From the NCBI RefSeq assembly GCF_016429015.1, contig NZ_JAELTU010000011.1, positions 1 through 64,000 on the forward strand: DNA of 64,000 nucleotides, in the 5' to 3' direction. Under the pieces are notes generated by a model. The model saw only the letters and a list, made by a program, of their open reading frames with translations. It was not told the origin of the DNA and made no database searches. Shown piece after piece: positions 19,053-29,199 of the stretch (its first letter is position 1; each line of letters opens with the position of its first letter). The DNA is from Rhizobium sp. ASV20. GTDB taxonomy: Bacteria > Pseudomonadota > Alphaproteobacteria > Rhizobiales > Rhizobiaceae. Position numbers and translations under genes: made by a program.

Positions 19053-19640
19053 TCAGGACGCCTTCCGCGCGATTCGGATGATCTCCTGAGCGATTTGCTC
19101 AGGCGACAGGATTAAATCGATATATCCGCTGGCGATTGCACTTTCGGGCATGTCCGGCAGCTTGGCTGTTTCAGGCTTCTGCGCGATGGTGACGCCACCC
19201 ATCTCCTGGATGTCGCACAACGCCGCTGCGCCATCGCCGTCGTATCCAGAGACAATGACGGCAATCAGCGTGCCTTTCCGTTGCAGGGTCAGGGAATGAA
19301 GGAACACGGTGATGACATCAGGCCATCCTCGCGGCTTTGAAATCGGCTTGAGCCGAAACTCGCCGTCAAGGACAAGCAGATCGCGCTGCCCCGGGATGAT
19401 GAAAACATGGTCGGGTTCGAGAACCAATCCTTCCGAGATCAGCTCGACAGGCATCCGGGTGTAACTCGGAAGGAGCTCATGGAGCTGCGTCGCGAGGGTT
19501 CTTTGGTGATTAACGATCACGACCGCAACCCCCATATCCGGTGGCAGATGCCGCAGCAGCCGTATATAGGCGTCGAGACCGCCGGCTGAGCCACCCACAC
19601 AAACGATGGGAAAGTCTTTAGCGACATCGTCGGCTGTCAT
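19053..19640 (-). CDS. Stand-alone CheB-type methylesterase domain
   Basis: 195 residues, just the catalytic domain. The triad is visible: Ser in VCVGGSAGGLDA, His in VIVNHQRTLATQ and Asp in VIVSGYDGDGAAAL. Classical CheB carries an N-terminal REC domain that restrains it; here that domain is missing and no che operon is near, so the substrate (a glutamyl methyl ester or amide on a receptor) is uncertain. The nearest methyltransferase partner would be the CheR domain of the hybrid kinase 11 kb away. Monocistronic. Confidence 0.8.
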   Translation of the reverse strand: MTADDVAKDFPIVCVGGSAGGLDAYIRLLRHLPPDMGVAVVIVNHQRTLATQLHELLPSYTRMPVELISEGLVLEPDHVFIIPGQRDLLVLDGEFRLKPISKPRGWPDVITVFLHSLTLQRKGTLIAVIVSGYDGDGAAALCDIQEMGGVTIAQKPETAKLPDMPESAIASGYIDLILSPEQIAQEIIRIARKAS

Positions 19641-19730
19641 CGATAATCATTTCTCCGCCGAGATATGGCGAGCTCCCGCGCATGAGTTGTGTCCCGTGCA
19701 AGGCATCCGGAAAAGAAGTCCGACCAGGGG

Positions 19731-19808
19731 TTAGCCCCGCCGCCGAAATCCGAAATAGCCGCCGCCGAGGAGCAGGACCGCCACAACGATAATCAAGATG
19801 GTTGTCAT
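19731..19808 (-). CDS. Very small membrane protein (25 residues)
   Basis: It encodes one hydrophobic helix followed by GGGYFGFRRRG. GGAG lies seven bases upstream of the ATG, a strong start. The pattern of hydrophobic helix, glycine run and YxG/FxF resembles the first half of the DUF3309-like protein at 1290-1469. It is too short for ordinary gene finders but is well formed. Confidence 0.5.
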   Translation of the reverse strand: MTTILIIVVAVLLLGGGYFGFRRRG

Positions 19809-20377
19809 AGTTGTTCTCCAAAATCTGGGCTGGGATACTTTCCCAGACCTTTATTTGGCTATGAAACCTCTTGACCAACAGGCTCGGAATTTACGCACGG
19901 CGGCGTAGATGGACGGCCGCGTGCGCCGTGACCGCACTCGAAGATGCCTGCTGGGGGTACATTTCAGCCCCGGAACTTATATCTGCAGCGCTGTAGCGCC
20001 GGTCTGTGATGCGCTATTGGCCTTCCTCGATCGACCGTTAGAAGGCCAACCTCGACATTGATGCGCTAGGTAATTCCCGAGGCTGCCGGCCTGAGCTGCT
20101 AACGAATACCATAACGCAGAACTGCCGATGCGCGAAAAGCTGATTTGTCGTCTTTGTCGTCGTCCTAGCTGGCCGCCTGGCACCGGCGGACGCTTATCCT
20201 GCGGAGCATGTGACCGAGCATTCCTGAGGAGACGCATCTCGTGCCACTCCAACTTTTGTCGCAACCGACCGCGGCGGTCCCGACGCACGATAGTCCCTCA
20301 TCCTCGCCAACAAGGAACTGACGATCGCCCAACACGGTGGCGCGTTCGCCCGCGATTTGATCGAAAGAAGAGCCGCT
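19809..20377. other. Intergenic region upstream of the H+-ATPase
   Basis: About 570 bases between divergent genes. No frame here has family resemblance. A GGAAC at about 20319 is followed 16 bases later by CGGT, near but not at the EcfG promoter pattern; I do not call it. Confidence 0.3.
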
Positions 20378-22801
20378 ATGACCGTACCTGCAGTCGAACC
20401 CAATATCACCGAACCGAAACCTGTTTCCCAGCCCGGTACCGAAAATGATGCGAATACCCCGCCGTTGGTGGAGGTCGCACGTAAGCCCGCGTCGCTGCCA
20501 ACGGGGCTGACCGGTGAAGAAGTTAAGAACCGGCTGCAAAACTTCGGCCCGAACGCGATGCCGGACACGAGCTCGCATCCGCTACGCACGACGATCGAGA
20601 AATTCTGGGCGCCCGTGCCGTGGATGCTCGAAGCCGCGATCGCGCTTGAGATTGTGCTCGGCAAATATGTCGAAGCTGGAATCATCGCTTTTCTCCTCGT
20701 CTTCAATGCCGCACTCGGCCTGTTTCAGGAAAGCCGCGCGCAGGCGACGCTAGCCGCGCTAAAGTCACGGCTCGCACTAAGCGCTTCGGTCAAACGCGAC
20801 GGCGCCTGGAAAACCGTGCCCGCAACGGACCTGGTGCCGGGCGATCTTGTGAAGCTTTCGCTGGGCGGCGTCGTCGCCGCGGATGTGAAACTCACCGGCG
20901 GGGAAGTCCTGCTTGACCAATCCATGCTGACCGGTGAATCGGTGCCGATCGAAGCCGCCGCGCCCCTTCACACCTATGCAGGCGCCTTGGTCCGGCGCGG
21001 CGAAGCGGAAGCGGAGGTCACGGCGACCGGCGCACGCACCAAGTTCGGGCGGACGGCCGAGTTGATCCGAACTGCGCATGTCGTGAGTACGCAGCAGAAG
21101 GCGGTTCTGCATGTCGTGCGCAATCTCGCCATCTTCAACGGCGTCGTTATCGTTCTGCTGATTGGCTATTCCTGGTATCTCAAAACGCCGGTCGCCGAAA
21201 TCATTCCCCTCGTGCTAACGGCCATTCTCGCATCGATACCGGTGGCGCTGCCGGCCACGTTTACGCTGGCCTCCGCCCTCGGCGCGCGGGCTCTGGCGAA
21301 GCTCGGTGTCCTGCCCACCCGGCTCTCGGCCGTGGATGAAGCGGCGTCGATGACTGTGCTATGCTCCGACAAGACGGGTACGTTGACGCAGAATGCCCTG
21401 ACGGTCACGACCGTCACGCCCATGCCGGGATTCGACGAAGCCCATGTTCTGGCGCTGGCGGCGCTGGCCAGCTCGGAGGGCGGGCAGGATCCGGTTGACG
21501 GCGCGATCCGGGCCGCCGCCGCAAAAAAGACGGTCTCCGACGCGCCGAAGCGGGTCAAATTCGCTGCCTTCGATCCGGCCAAGAAGATGGCGGAGGCGAC
21601 CGCCACAGATGCGGCCGGAAGCCAGCAGCGTATCGTCAAGGGCGCTTTCACCGTCGTCAGCGCGCTCGCGGAGCCATCACCGACCGCGGCGGCTCTGGCA
21701 AAGGAATTGGAGGATAAGGGATTCCGGGTCATCACCGTGGCGGCTGGGTCCGCCACGGTGATGAAGCTCGCTGGTCTCATTGCGCTCAGCGATCCGCCGC
21801 GTGCGGATTCCGCATCGCTCATCAGCGAATTACACGGTCTTGGCGTCCGTGCTGTCATGGTGACCGGCGATGCGCCGGCGACGGCGGCCATCGTCGCGAA
21901 GGCGGTGGGCCTCGATGGCGCCGTCTCTCCGCCGGGGCCAATTCCCGACATTGTCAAGGCTGAGCAGTTTGCAGTCTTCGCCGGTGTCCTGCCGGAAGAC
22001 AAGTACAAGCTCGTCAAAGCCTTCCAGAAAGGCGGCCACACCGTCGGCATGTGCGGCGACGGTGCCAACGATGCGCCGGCGCTGCGCCAGGCCCAGATGG
22101 GAATCGCCGTCTCGACGGCGACCGACGTCGCCAAATCCGCCGCCGGCATGGTGCTGACAGAGCCCGGGCTCGCCGGCATCGTCGCTGCGGTCAAAGAAGG
22201 ACGCACCACCTTCCAACGTATTCTCAGCTACACACTGAACTCTATCACCAAAAAGACGGTGCAGGTGCTGTTCCTGGCGGTCGGTCTCGTCCTGACCGGC
22301 CACGCGATCCTGACGCCCTTGCTGATGGTGCTGATCATGATCACCGGGGACTTCCTCGGCATGTCGTTGACGACTGACAATGTCCGACCGTCGCCGGTCC
22401 CGAACGCCTGGCAGATCGGCAACCTGACGATTGCCGGCTTCATCATGGGACTTGGCGAGTTGATGTTTTGCGTCGCCGTGCTCGCGTTTGGCCTGTACCG
22501 CATGCGGTTCGGGATCGAAGCGCTACAGACATTGACCTTTGTCACCATCGTGTTCGGCAACCAGGCGACGACCTATACCAATCGCGAGCGGCGTCATCTT
22601 TGGTCCTCCCGCCCCAGCATCTGGCTTCTCGGCTCATCAGTCGCCGATCTCCTGATCGCCTCGGCTTTGGCCGTGGCAGGCATTGCGATGACGCCTCTGC
22701 CGGCATGGGTTGTGGCCGGCACGCTGGCTGCGGCCGTTGTCTTCGCGCTTCTCCTCGATTTCGTGAAGGTCCCCGTCTTCCGCCGTCTCAAGATCACATA
22801 A
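20378..22801 (+). CDS. Plasma-membrane-type H+-exporting P-type ATPase
   Basis: 807 residues from the ATG at 20378 with GAAAGAAGAG upstream; an earlier in-frame TTG at 20357 is less likely. It has P-type ATPase signatures: TGES (residues 185-188), helix 4 PVALP (288-292), phosphorylation site DKTGTLTQN (Asp331) and hinge [10 protein letters not shown]. The short N-terminus lacking metal-binding domains, and the helix 4 sequence, place it in the type IIIA proton pumps. It would drive proton efflux at the inner membrane. It is followed 28 bases later by the PPK2 gene, so they are probably cotranscribed. Confidence 0.87.
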   Translation: MTVPAVEPNITEPKPVSQPGTENDANTPPLVEVARKPASLPTGLTGEEVKNRLQNFGPNAMPDTSSHPLRTTIEKFWAPVPWMLEAAIALEIVLGKYVEAGIIAFLLVFNAALGLFQESRAQATLAALKSRLALSASVKRDGAWKTVPATDLVPGDLVKLSLGGVVAADVKLTGGEVLLDQSMLTGESVPIEAAAPLHTYAGALVRRGEAEAEVTATGARTKFGRTAELIRTAHVVSTQQKAVLHVVRNLAIFNGVVIVLLIGYSWYLKTPVAEIIPLVLTAILASIPVALPATFTLASALGARALAKLGVLPTRLSAVDEAASMTVLCSDKTGTLTQNALTVTTVTPMPGFDEAHVLALAALASSEGGQDPVDGAIRAAAAKKTVSDAPKRVKFAAFDPAKKMAEATATDAAGSQQRIVKGAFTVVSALAEPSPTAAALAKELEDKGFRVITVAAGSATVMKLAGLIALSDPPRADSASLISELHGLGVRAVMVTGDAPATAAIVAKAVGLDGAVSPPGPIPDIVKAEQFAVFAGVLPEDKYKLVKAFQKGGHTVGMCGDGANDAPALRQAQMGIAVSTATDVAKSAAGMVLTEPGLAGIVAAVKEGRTTFQRILSYTLNSITKKTVQVLFLAVGLVLTGHAILTPLLMVLIMITGDFLGMSLTTDNVRPSPVPNAWQIGNLTIAGFIMGLGELMFCVAVLAFGLYRMRFGIEALQTLTFVTIVFGNQATTYTNRERRHLWSSRPSIWLLGSSVADLLIASALAVAGIAMTPLPAWVVAGTLAAAVVFALLLDFVKVPVFRRLKIT

Positions 22802-22829
22802 GGCCGCCCGCCTTGCGAAAGGAACGAAT

Positions 22830-23702
22830 ATGAAGATCCAGTCCAAAGACTTCCGGGTGCACGAAGGGGACGACGTCGACCTGAAGAAATGGCCGACGAA
22901 GGTCGATCCCGTCTATAAATCGAAGGAGCAATATCAGGAGTTGCTCGCCGACCATGTCGCTGGCCTCAGCGCGCAGCAAGAGCTTCTCTATGCCTCCGAC
23001 CGCCACGCCATATTGTTGATCTTCCAGGCGATGGACGCAGCCGGCAAGGACGGCGCCATCCAGCACGTCATGTCCGGCGTCAACCCCCAGGGCTGTCAGG
23101 TCTTCAGCTACAAGCACCCCAGCGCCACCGAGCTGCAGCACGATTTCCTGTGGCGCACGACACGCGATCTGCCGGAACGAGGCCGCATCGGCATCTTCAA
23201 TCGCTCGTACTACGAGGAGGTGCTGATTGTCCGGGTGCACCGCGACCTGCTCCTCGGCGAGGGGCTCACCGACAAGCCCCAGGCCGACAAGGACCTCTGG
23301 CACGATCGCTACCGTTCGATCGCCAATCTCGAGCGACATCTGCACGTCAACGGCACGCGCATCATCAAATTCTTCCTTCATCTCTCGAAGGACGAGCAAC
23401 GCAAGCGCTTCCTCGCCCGCATCGACCACCCGAAGAAGAACTGGAAGTTCAGCGCTGCCGACGTCGAGGAGCGGAAATACTGGAAGCACTACATGAAGGC
23501 CTATGAGGCCTGCCTGGGTGCCACAAGCACCGGCACTTCCCCTTGGTATGTCGTTCCCGCTGATGACAAGGAGAATGCCCGGCTGATCGTCTCCCGGATC
23601 GTCCTCGACACCCTGGAAGACCTGAAGATGTCGTATCCGGAAACGACCGACGAACGGCGAAAGGAGCTGCTCGCGATCCGCAAGGGCCTGGAAAGGGACT
23701 GA
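22830..23702 (+). CDS. Polyphosphate kinase 2 family protein
   Basis: 290 residues. PPK2 proteins move phosphate between polyphosphate and nucleotides. The Walker A motif is [11 protein letters not shown] (about 65-75), followed by [10 protein letters not shown] and the Walker B region [20 protein letters not shown], all characteristic. The lid region is rich in Arg/Lys as expected. GAAAGGAACGAAT precedes the ATG. The single-domain length fits class I or III PPK2; which nucleotide is used cannot be told. Coupling with the proton ATPase suggests ATP supply or pH stress, which is inference. Confidence 0.87.
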   Translation: MKIQSKDFRVHEGDDVDLKKWPTKVDPVYKSKEQYQELLADHVAGLSAQQELLYASDRHAILLIFQAMDAAGKDGAIQHVMSGVNPQGCQVFSYKHPSATELQHDFLWRTTRDLPERGRIGIFNRSYYEEVLIVRVHRDLLLGEGLTDKPQADKDLWHDRYRSIANLERHLHVNGTRIIKFFLHLSKDEQRKRFLARIDHPKKNWKFSAADVEERKYWKHYMKAYEACLGATSTGTSPWYVVPADDKENARLIVSRIVLDTLEDLKMSYPETTDERRKELLAIRKGLERD

Positions 23703-24087
23703 AACACGAGGCTGTCGTTGACAGGGCGCTATGGCGAATAAACTGCCCAGGCTTCGGCCTGTGGTGCTTAACGAGGAATTGGATATGGTGCGGCCGTCGA
23801 AAACACCGACTGAGGTAGAACTGAAGTTCCTTCTATCTCCAGGACAGAGGCAGGTGTGAGTCAGCGCCGAACTGTAACCCACCCATAGTTTGAGATAACC
23901 GTCTGATAAAAATAGACATTTTGATTTGAGCGGGTTCCCGATCGGCGCCGATTGAAACCCCGGTGATTTCGAGATTCTTTTTTATTTTCAATAATGTAGA
24001 AAATAACGCCCTGGGGTCCCGCTTCGGTGCTGTTTTACAGCTGGCCAAACAGCAATTTCGATGACGACAGCCTTGAAAGGTTCGCTG
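23703..24087. other. Intergenic region
   Basis: About 385 bases with no supported gene. Short frames on both strands look random. Confidence 0.3.
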
Positions 24088-24390
24088 ATGCAGTTTGATA
24101 CCATCGCACCGGCCTTCCTGGTGTTGGCAATCGCCTTCAGCTGGCCGCGGACAGTCGCCATATTCAATTCGAAAACAAGCATGCTGCTTGCTACGTCGCC
24201 TCTTACTATGATTGCCAATGCGATCAGCCTGTCGAGCCTCGGATTGGCTTTTTCAGGGAACGGGCCCTGGCTTGGAAGCGTGATCACGACAATTGGAGTT
24301 CTCATCAGAACAGCGTTGAGAGGTCCTTCTCCAACCATCGTCGTAGTTTTATCCGTTGTGTGCGCAGCCGCCTACCTTCACCTCCGCTGA
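24088..24390 (+). CDS. Possible small membrane protein with three helices
   Basis: 100 residues from the ATG at 24088, which has AAAGG eight bases upstream. Hydrophobic stretches at about residues 8-22, 33-52 and 62-95 would make three membrane passes. No family recognised. The coding evidence is moderate. Confidence 0.4.
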   Translation: MQFDTIAPAFLVLAIAFSWPRTVAIFNSKTSMLLATSPLTMIANAISLSSLGLAFSGNGPWLGSVITTIGVLIRTALRGPSPTIVVVLSVVCAAAYLHLR

Positions 24391-24659
24391 GGTGCCGGGC
24401 TGGCGCCGATCGGCGCAGTTGGCGAACGACGGCCTTGATGGGCGTTGAACTTAAGGCCGGCTAATTCTTCGCTCTTTAATGCCAGAATTTCCTCACCTTT
24501 CGGCTGTCCAGCACAGCAGTAAACAGTCCTGGAAATTGCTCCGCGCCTTTTTCCCCTTGTAATCCAAGATTTCAGCACGACTTAAGATGTTAGTGACGGC
24601 TCGTCTTTAGGGCGCTGTCATCAAGGGTGCAAAACCTTGCCCCAACAAAGGAGGATGTA

Positions 24660-24944
24660 ATGTCTTCCAATCCTGCAGCATCGCATGTCGAACCCACCGG
24701 CTTCAAGTTGGTCAGGGAAGTCTTAAGGTCCGCCGGCCTCCGGGGATCCCAGTCGGACGCAAGTTCCGACATGAAACGTGACGCCTTGCTCTTCCTCTCA
24801 GCCGCGTACCGTAGCGGTGTGAGGACCAAATCGGCTGTCCTGCACTCTCTCGCCAACCGCAAACAGTCGTCGACACGCGTATGTCTTGGCCCCCAATTGA
24901 AGGGTAGCGCTGTTGACCGGTGGAAATGTAAGGGTGTGCGCTGA
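24660..24944 (+). CDS. Hypothetical protein coupled to DUF1488
   Basis: 94 residues; the ATG at 24660 has a near-perfect AAAGGAGGAT ribosome binding site. The sequence starts MSSNPAASHVEPTGFKLVRE and is helical and basic toward the end. Its stop overlaps the start of the DUF1488 gene (TGATG), so the two are translationally coupled. No family recognised. Confidence 0.55.
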   Translation: MSSNPAASHVEPTGFKLVREVLRSAGLRGSQSDASSDMKRDALLFLSAAYRSGVRTKSAVLHSLANRKQSSTRVCLGPQLKGSAVDRWKCKGVR

Positions 24945-25210
24945 TGGGAATCTCCTTCCCAAACGAAGCTCGTAGTTTTGACGGCAGGAATCGCTGTGTC
25001 CGTTTCACCGGATACGACGGGATGTTCGAGATCAAATTCTATGTGGCGACAGAAGTCTTGGCCTGCGAGAAATCGCATCGAAATGCCAGCGAGGCAGATT
25101 ACCTGACGGCGTTCGATGCGTTGCGGCCACGAATTCTGAAAGCTGCGACGTCTGCTTATTCAAAGGTTCGATCCAGCGCAATTACGCTGGATCTCGCGCA
25201 TTTTCGTTGA
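24944..25210 (+). CDS. DUF1488 family small protein, second copy
   Basis: 88 residues, starting MGISFPNEARSFDGRNRCVR with the GYDGMFEIKF core and ending LDLAHFR. It is clearly paralogous to the protein at 837-1103. Its ATG overlaps the upstream stop by one base. DUF1488 function is unknown. Confidence 0.78.
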   Translation: MGISFPNEARSFDGRNRCVRFTGYDGMFEIKFYVATEVLACEKSHRNASEADYLTAFDALRPRILKAATSAYSKVRSSAITLDLAHFR

Positions 25211-25239
25211 GCATACTGTGATCCTGAAAGGGTACAATC

Positions 25240-25413
25240 GTGCATCATCCAGCCAAATCAACTCCACCGCTACAACCAGGGGCAGCGAAAACTGTGCCTG
25301 TGAGCGAATTTGCGAAAAGGTTTCGCCTCGGTCAGGTGGAAGAGAACGGATTGCGGAAGTTCCTGGGCCCCATAGCCAAGGAGATAGACCTCCTCAGAAA
25401 TGCCGGCAGATAG
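25240..25413 (+). CDS. Small protein, GTG start
   Basis: 57 residues from a GTG with GAAAGGG eight bases upstream. It has a Pro-rich N-terminus, then a charged helical part with FAKRFRLGQVEENGLRKFL and IAKEIDLLRNAGR. No family recognised. Good spacing and the tight fit between neighbouring small genes support it. Confidence 0.45.
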   Translation: MHHPAKSTPPLQPGAAKTVPVSEFAKRFRLGQVEENGLRKFLGPIAKEIDLLRNAGR

Positions 25414-25494
25414 AGGGATCGGCGGTATCATCGCCGCTTCCACTCTCCTTGCCCGCTGTAGAGCACTCCATTCTCCAGACAGGAACGTGCCAAC

Positions 25495-25731
25495 ATGAAC
25501 ACAACAGTGAAAAGAATCACTATCATTCGACCGTTCCAGCTTACCGGGATGGCCCAACCTCATCCACCAGGCATCTTCGACCTACAGATCGACGAGGAGC
25601 CTATCGACGTCACATGGGAGGCTTATCATACGACGATGACCTTGCTCCTAAGCTCCAACGGGCGCACCGAGGCTTGGCCCGTGTCGAGGGAGGAATTTGA
25701 AAGGACACTGGCGCCGTCTATTACGCCTTGA
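25495..25731 (+). CDS. Conserved hypothetical small protein
   Basis: 78 residues with AGGAACG upstream of the ATG. It reads as a beta-rich fold: KRITIIRPFQLTGM, GIFDLQIDEEPIDVTWEAYH, TMTLLLSSNG. The look is of a compact soluble protein; no family recognised. It is the last in a row of four small genes before manA. Confidence 0.5.
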   Translation: MNTTVKRITIIRPFQLTGMAQPHPPGIFDLQIDEEPIDVTWEAYHTTMTLLLSSNGRTEAWPVSREEFERTLAPSITP

Positions 25732-25948
25732 GCGATCTCGCCTTCGGCCCCGACAAACTGGCGACCGAGGAAGATTTTTGGGCATAGACACACCGAGAGT
25801 GTCGCCGAGCCACGCGAGATAGCGGCTCCCCAAGCGCGTTCCCGCCTTTGCGGTTCTCAAGGTCAGTACCGACAGCGCGAGAGCGACAGCAAAAGACAAT
25901 CCGATCTCAGGTCACCCCGATCTTAGCGGCAAGATCGAGGAGACCACT

Positions 25949-26899
25949 ATGACACTTGACCGCGCCAGTGTGAGAACAACGCTCAAGCCATGGGGTCGTC
26001 TTGATCTCGGGCCATGGGCATCGGCAAACCATCAGGATAGCCCCGTCGGCGAGATCTCGTTTTCCTATGACGAAGCGGGGAAGCGGGATCGTCTGCTCCT
26101 CCTGAAGCTTCTCTTCACACGGGAAACTCTTTCGATACAGGTTCATCCAGATGACGCCGCCGCCAAGTCGATGGGGATGGAAAGCGGCAAGAGCGAAGCC
26201 TGGTATGTGTTGGCAGCGGAAGACGGGGCACAGGTCGCCGTGGGCCTCAAGCGCCCCCTGACACAGCTCGAATTCAGGAAGGCCGCGATCGACGGATCAA
26301 TCGAGGGCCTTCTCGACTGGCAGGCGGCCGCGGCCGGTGACGTATTTTATGTTCCGGCTGGCACCGTGCATGCCATCGGTGCGGGTCTGGTCATTGCGGA
26401 GATTCAACAACGCAACGAGACGACGTTTCGCATCTGGGATCATGGACGCTCGCGAGAACTTCACATCGAACAAGCCATAGCCGTGGCACGGCTGGAACCA
26501 GCGAGCAGCAGAAAACTGGCACGCCATATCAGCGTCGAGCGCTCCGAGCTCATGTCCTGCCCATTCTTCACCCTCGAACGGTTGAACCTCCCTGCGGACA
26601 CCGTTTGGGAATTGATCGCGAGCCGAGAGAGCTGGGCGCTGGTCGTCGCCGGAGACGGAACGATAGGAACTTTGACGGCCACGATTGGCGAAGGGTTTTT
26701 CGCAGAAGCTGATCGTGCCGACATCCGTGTCGGGCCTGACGGAATCGTTTTGCTCATCGCCACCGCAGCGAGCGCGCCTGCGACCGGGCTCCTGCGCGAG
26801 GTGATAGAAGATAGATTGCAATCCGATTTTGCGGACGCGAACAGCGGTCCTGCGGGAGTCGACGTCATTCCATCCAGCCCGTCGGGAGCTTCGCTATGA
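25949..26899 (+). CDS. manA: Class I mannose-6-phosphate isomerase
   Basis: 316 residues. The cupin signatures are present: the metal-binding IQVHPDDAAA, the segment KSEAWYVL, and YVPAGTVHAIGAGLVIAEIQ. The enzyme interconverts fructose 6-phosphate and mannose 6-phosphate. The length fits short bacterial ManA forms. The stop overlaps the start of the glycosyltransferase (ATGA), so the two are cotranslated. Placement ahead of a GT4 and a GH130 gene points to mannose-containing glycan or oligosaccharide metabolism. Confidence 0.85.
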   Translation: MTLDRASVRTTLKPWGRLDLGPWASANHQDSPVGEISFSYDEAGKRDRLLLLKLLFTRETLSIQVHPDDAAAKSMGMESGKSEAWYVLAAEDGAQVAVGLKRPLTQLEFRKAAIDGSIEGLLDWQAAAAGDVFYVPAGTVHAIGAGLVIAEIQQRNETTFRIWDHGRSRELHIEQAIAVARLEPASSRKLARHISVERSELMSCPFFTLERLNLPADTVWELIASRESWALVVAGDGTIGTLTATIGEGFFAEADRADIRVGPDGIVLLIATAASAPATGLLREVIEDRLQSDFADANSGPAGVDVIPSSPSGASL

Positions 26900-29169
26900 A
26901 CCAGCTCAAAAATGTCGCTTTCATCGGCAACTCCCTGCCGCGCCGCTGTGGTATCGCGACTTTCACAGCGGATCTGCAGCAGGCCGTTTCAAAATCTCCC
27001 GCGCATGTCGCCACGGCGATCGTGGCAATGACGGACCATGGTCATGTCTACGATTACCCGCCGGAGGTCCGCCTCTCGATAGCCGACGACAATCGCGATG
27101 ATTATATTCGCGCTGCAGATGTCCTGAACGCCGGCAATTTCGACGTCGCCTGCCTGCAGCACGAGTTCGGAATATTCGGCGGCGACGACGGGGAGTATAT
27201 CGTTGCGCTGCTGTCGCGGTTGAAGATGCCGCTCGTCACTACGCTGCATACGGTTCTTGCGGAGCCAAGTCCCGGCCAGCGCCGCGTCCTGAACAAAATT
27301 ATTGACCTGTCCGCCAAGCTGGTGGTCATGGCGGAAAAGGGCAGGACTTTGTTGTCGGAGGTCTATCATGTGCCGGCCGGCAAGATAGAGGTCGTTCCCC
27401 ATGGAATTCCCGACATGCCGTTTTCCGAACCCGCTGTTTCCAAGGCAACTTTGGGGTTCGACGGGCGCTCGGTAATTTTGACGTTCGGCCTTCTCTCGCC
27501 AAACAAAGGCATCGAGGTCATGATCGATGCCATGCCCTTGATCTTGAAAAGTCGGCCCGATGCGGCCTACGTGATCCTCGGGGCAACTCATCCCAATCTC
27601 GTACGCGACCAAGGCGAGGCCTATCGCGAAAGCCTGGTGACGCGGGTGAACGACTTGGGCATCGAGGACAGCGTGGTGCTTATCGATCGGTTCGTCGACA
27701 AGGCCACGCTCCTGGAGTTCATCTCAGTGTGCGATGTCTATGCCACGCCTTATCTCAACGAAGCTCAGATGACATCGGGTACCCTTGCTTATAGTTTCGG
27801 TCTTGGGAAAGCGGTCGTCTCAACACCTTACTGGCATGCTCAAGAGCTGCTGGTAGACGGCCGTGGTGTGCTCGTTCCCTTCGGTGACCCAACGGCCATC
27901 GGACGCGAGATCGCGTCGCTTCTCACCGATGATACAAGACGCGACGCAATGCGTCGGCGCGCCTATCAAACCAGTCGACCGATGACATGGCAAAAGACCG
28001 CGGAGCGCTATCTCGCATTGTTCTTACAGGTTGCAATTCAGAATCCCGCACGCCACGCCGCGAATGTCGTGATGCAAAAGACTCCCACCCTCCCCGAGCC
28101 TCAGCTCGGCTACTTCATGTCGATGTGCGACGATACAGGACTATTCCAGCATGCCGTCTATTCGGTACCTGACCGGACGCACGGTTACTGTGTCGACGAT
28201 AATGCCCGCGCGCTTCTCTTGTCGGTTGCCCTCAACGAGCCGGGCGAACGGCTTCTTCCGGAGGCACTCACCTCGCGCTTTGCTTCCTTCGTGCAGCACG
28301 CCTGGAACCCGGACGAGAAACACTTTAGAAACTTTATGGGCTTCGACCGACGCTGGCTGGAAGACAAGGGATCAGAAGACAGCCACAGCCGAACGCTTTG
28401 GGCTCTCGGGGAATGTGCCCGTGGCGACACCAGCCCCTCCCGGCGCGCGTGGGCTGCGGCCCTGTTCGCGCAGGCATTGCCAACTGCTGAAGGTTTCGGC
28501 TCGCCACGTGCCTGGACCTTTGCGCTCTTGGGACTGGACGGCTATTGCGCGGCCTTACCTCGAGACGTGCTCGCCCATCAGATTCGTTCGACACTGGCCG
28601 ACAGGCTGGTGGATATCTTCCATCGTGTCGAGAGAACGGGGTGGAGCTGGTTCGAGGACAACTTGTCCTACGACAACGCCCGACTGTCTCAGGCCCTGAT
28701 CGCGACGGGATTGAGTGCTGAGCGCCCTGATTACGTCGCAGCAGGCCTCAAATCCTTGCGATGGCTGATGACGGTACAGACGAGCCCTGAAGGACTGTTC
28801 AGGCCTGTTGGCACGGATGGCTTTACAGATCGGACGAGAGAGGTGAAGGTCTTCGACCAACAGCCTCTGGAAGCGACGGCGACGATCGCTGCTTGTCATG
28901 CGGCATGGCGGGTCGGCCACGACATCACATGGAAAAAAGAGGCTTCAAAAGCTTTCGCCTGGTTCCTCGGCAGCAACGATCTCTCATTACCGGTCGTGGA
29001 TCTCGAAACAGGCAGTTGCCGCGACGGTCTGCATCCGACGCGTCTCAATGAAAATAGAGGCGGCGAATCCGTAGTCTGCTATCTCCTTGGCCTTCTCGAG
29101 TATCGCAAGCTTTCGCGCGCGAGTGGCCATCCATCGACATTCGGCCAGCTTCGCGCACTGACGGCGTGA
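26896..29169 (+). CDS. GT4 glycosyltransferase with C-terminal helical domain
   Basis: 757 residues. Residues 1-385 are a GT-B, GT4-type glycosyltransferase: start FIGNSLPRRCGIATFTADLQ, LQHEFGIFGG, and the donor-binding part with FGLLSPNKGIEVMIDAMP and the end of the nucleotide sugar site (GKAVVSTPYWHAQELL). Residues 410-757 are a predominantly helical domain with repeated YCVDDNARALLLS, TLWALGE and FEDNLSYDNARLSQALI motifs, resembling an (alpha/alpha)6 toroid as in glycoside hydrolases. The fusion links sugar transfer with a possible glycan-binding or trimming module. It is coupled to manA and followed by GH130; the donor is probably GDP-mannose (inference). Confidence 0.8.
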   Translation: MNQLKNVAFIGNSLPRRCGIATFTADLQQAVSKSPAHVATAIVAMTDHGHVYDYPPEVRLSIADDNRDDYIRAADVLNAGNFDVACLQHEFGIFGGDDGEYIVALLSRLKMPLVTTLHTVLAEPSPGQRRVLNKIIDLSAKLVVMAEKGRTLLSEVYHVPAGKIEVVPHGIPDMPFSEPAVSKATLGFDGRSVILTFGLLSPNKGIEVMIDAMPLILKSRPDAAYVILGATHPNLVRDQGEAYRESLVTRVNDLGIEDSVVLIDRFVDKATLLEFISVCDVYATPYLNEAQMTSGTLAYSFGLGKAVVSTPYWHAQELLVDGRGVLVPFGDPTAIGREIASLLTDDTRRDAMRRRAYQTSRPMTWQKTAERYLALFLQVAIQNPARHAANVVMQKTPTLPEPQLGYFMSMCDDTGLFQHAVYSVPDRTHGYCVDDNARALLLSVALNEPGERLLPEALTSRFASFVQHAWNPDEKHFRNFMGFDRRWLEDKGSEDSHSRTLWALGECARGDTSPSRRAWAAALFAQALPTAEGFGSPRAWTFALLGLDGYCAALPRDVLAHQIRSTLADRLVDIFHRVERTGWSWFEDNLSYDNARLSQALIATGLSAERPDYVAAGLKSLRWLMTVQTSPEGLFRPVGTDGFTDRTREVKVFDQQPLEATATIAACHAAWRVGHDITWKKEASKAFAWFLGSNDLSLPVVDLETGSCRDGLHPTRLNENRGGESVVCYLLGLLEYRKLSRASGHPSTFGQLRALTA

Positions 29170-29199
29170 ATCACAGCCTCAAATCAGATCGAGATCATC

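Noticed and set aside
20319..20345. EcfG promoter before the H+-ATPase
   Set aside because: GGAAC is followed by CGGT at 16 bases, lacking the GTT core.
21166..22209. Minus-strand frame of 347 codons opposite the H+-ATPase
   Set aside because: Antisense of a P-type ATPase with all motifs; composition is Ala/Pro-rich shadow.
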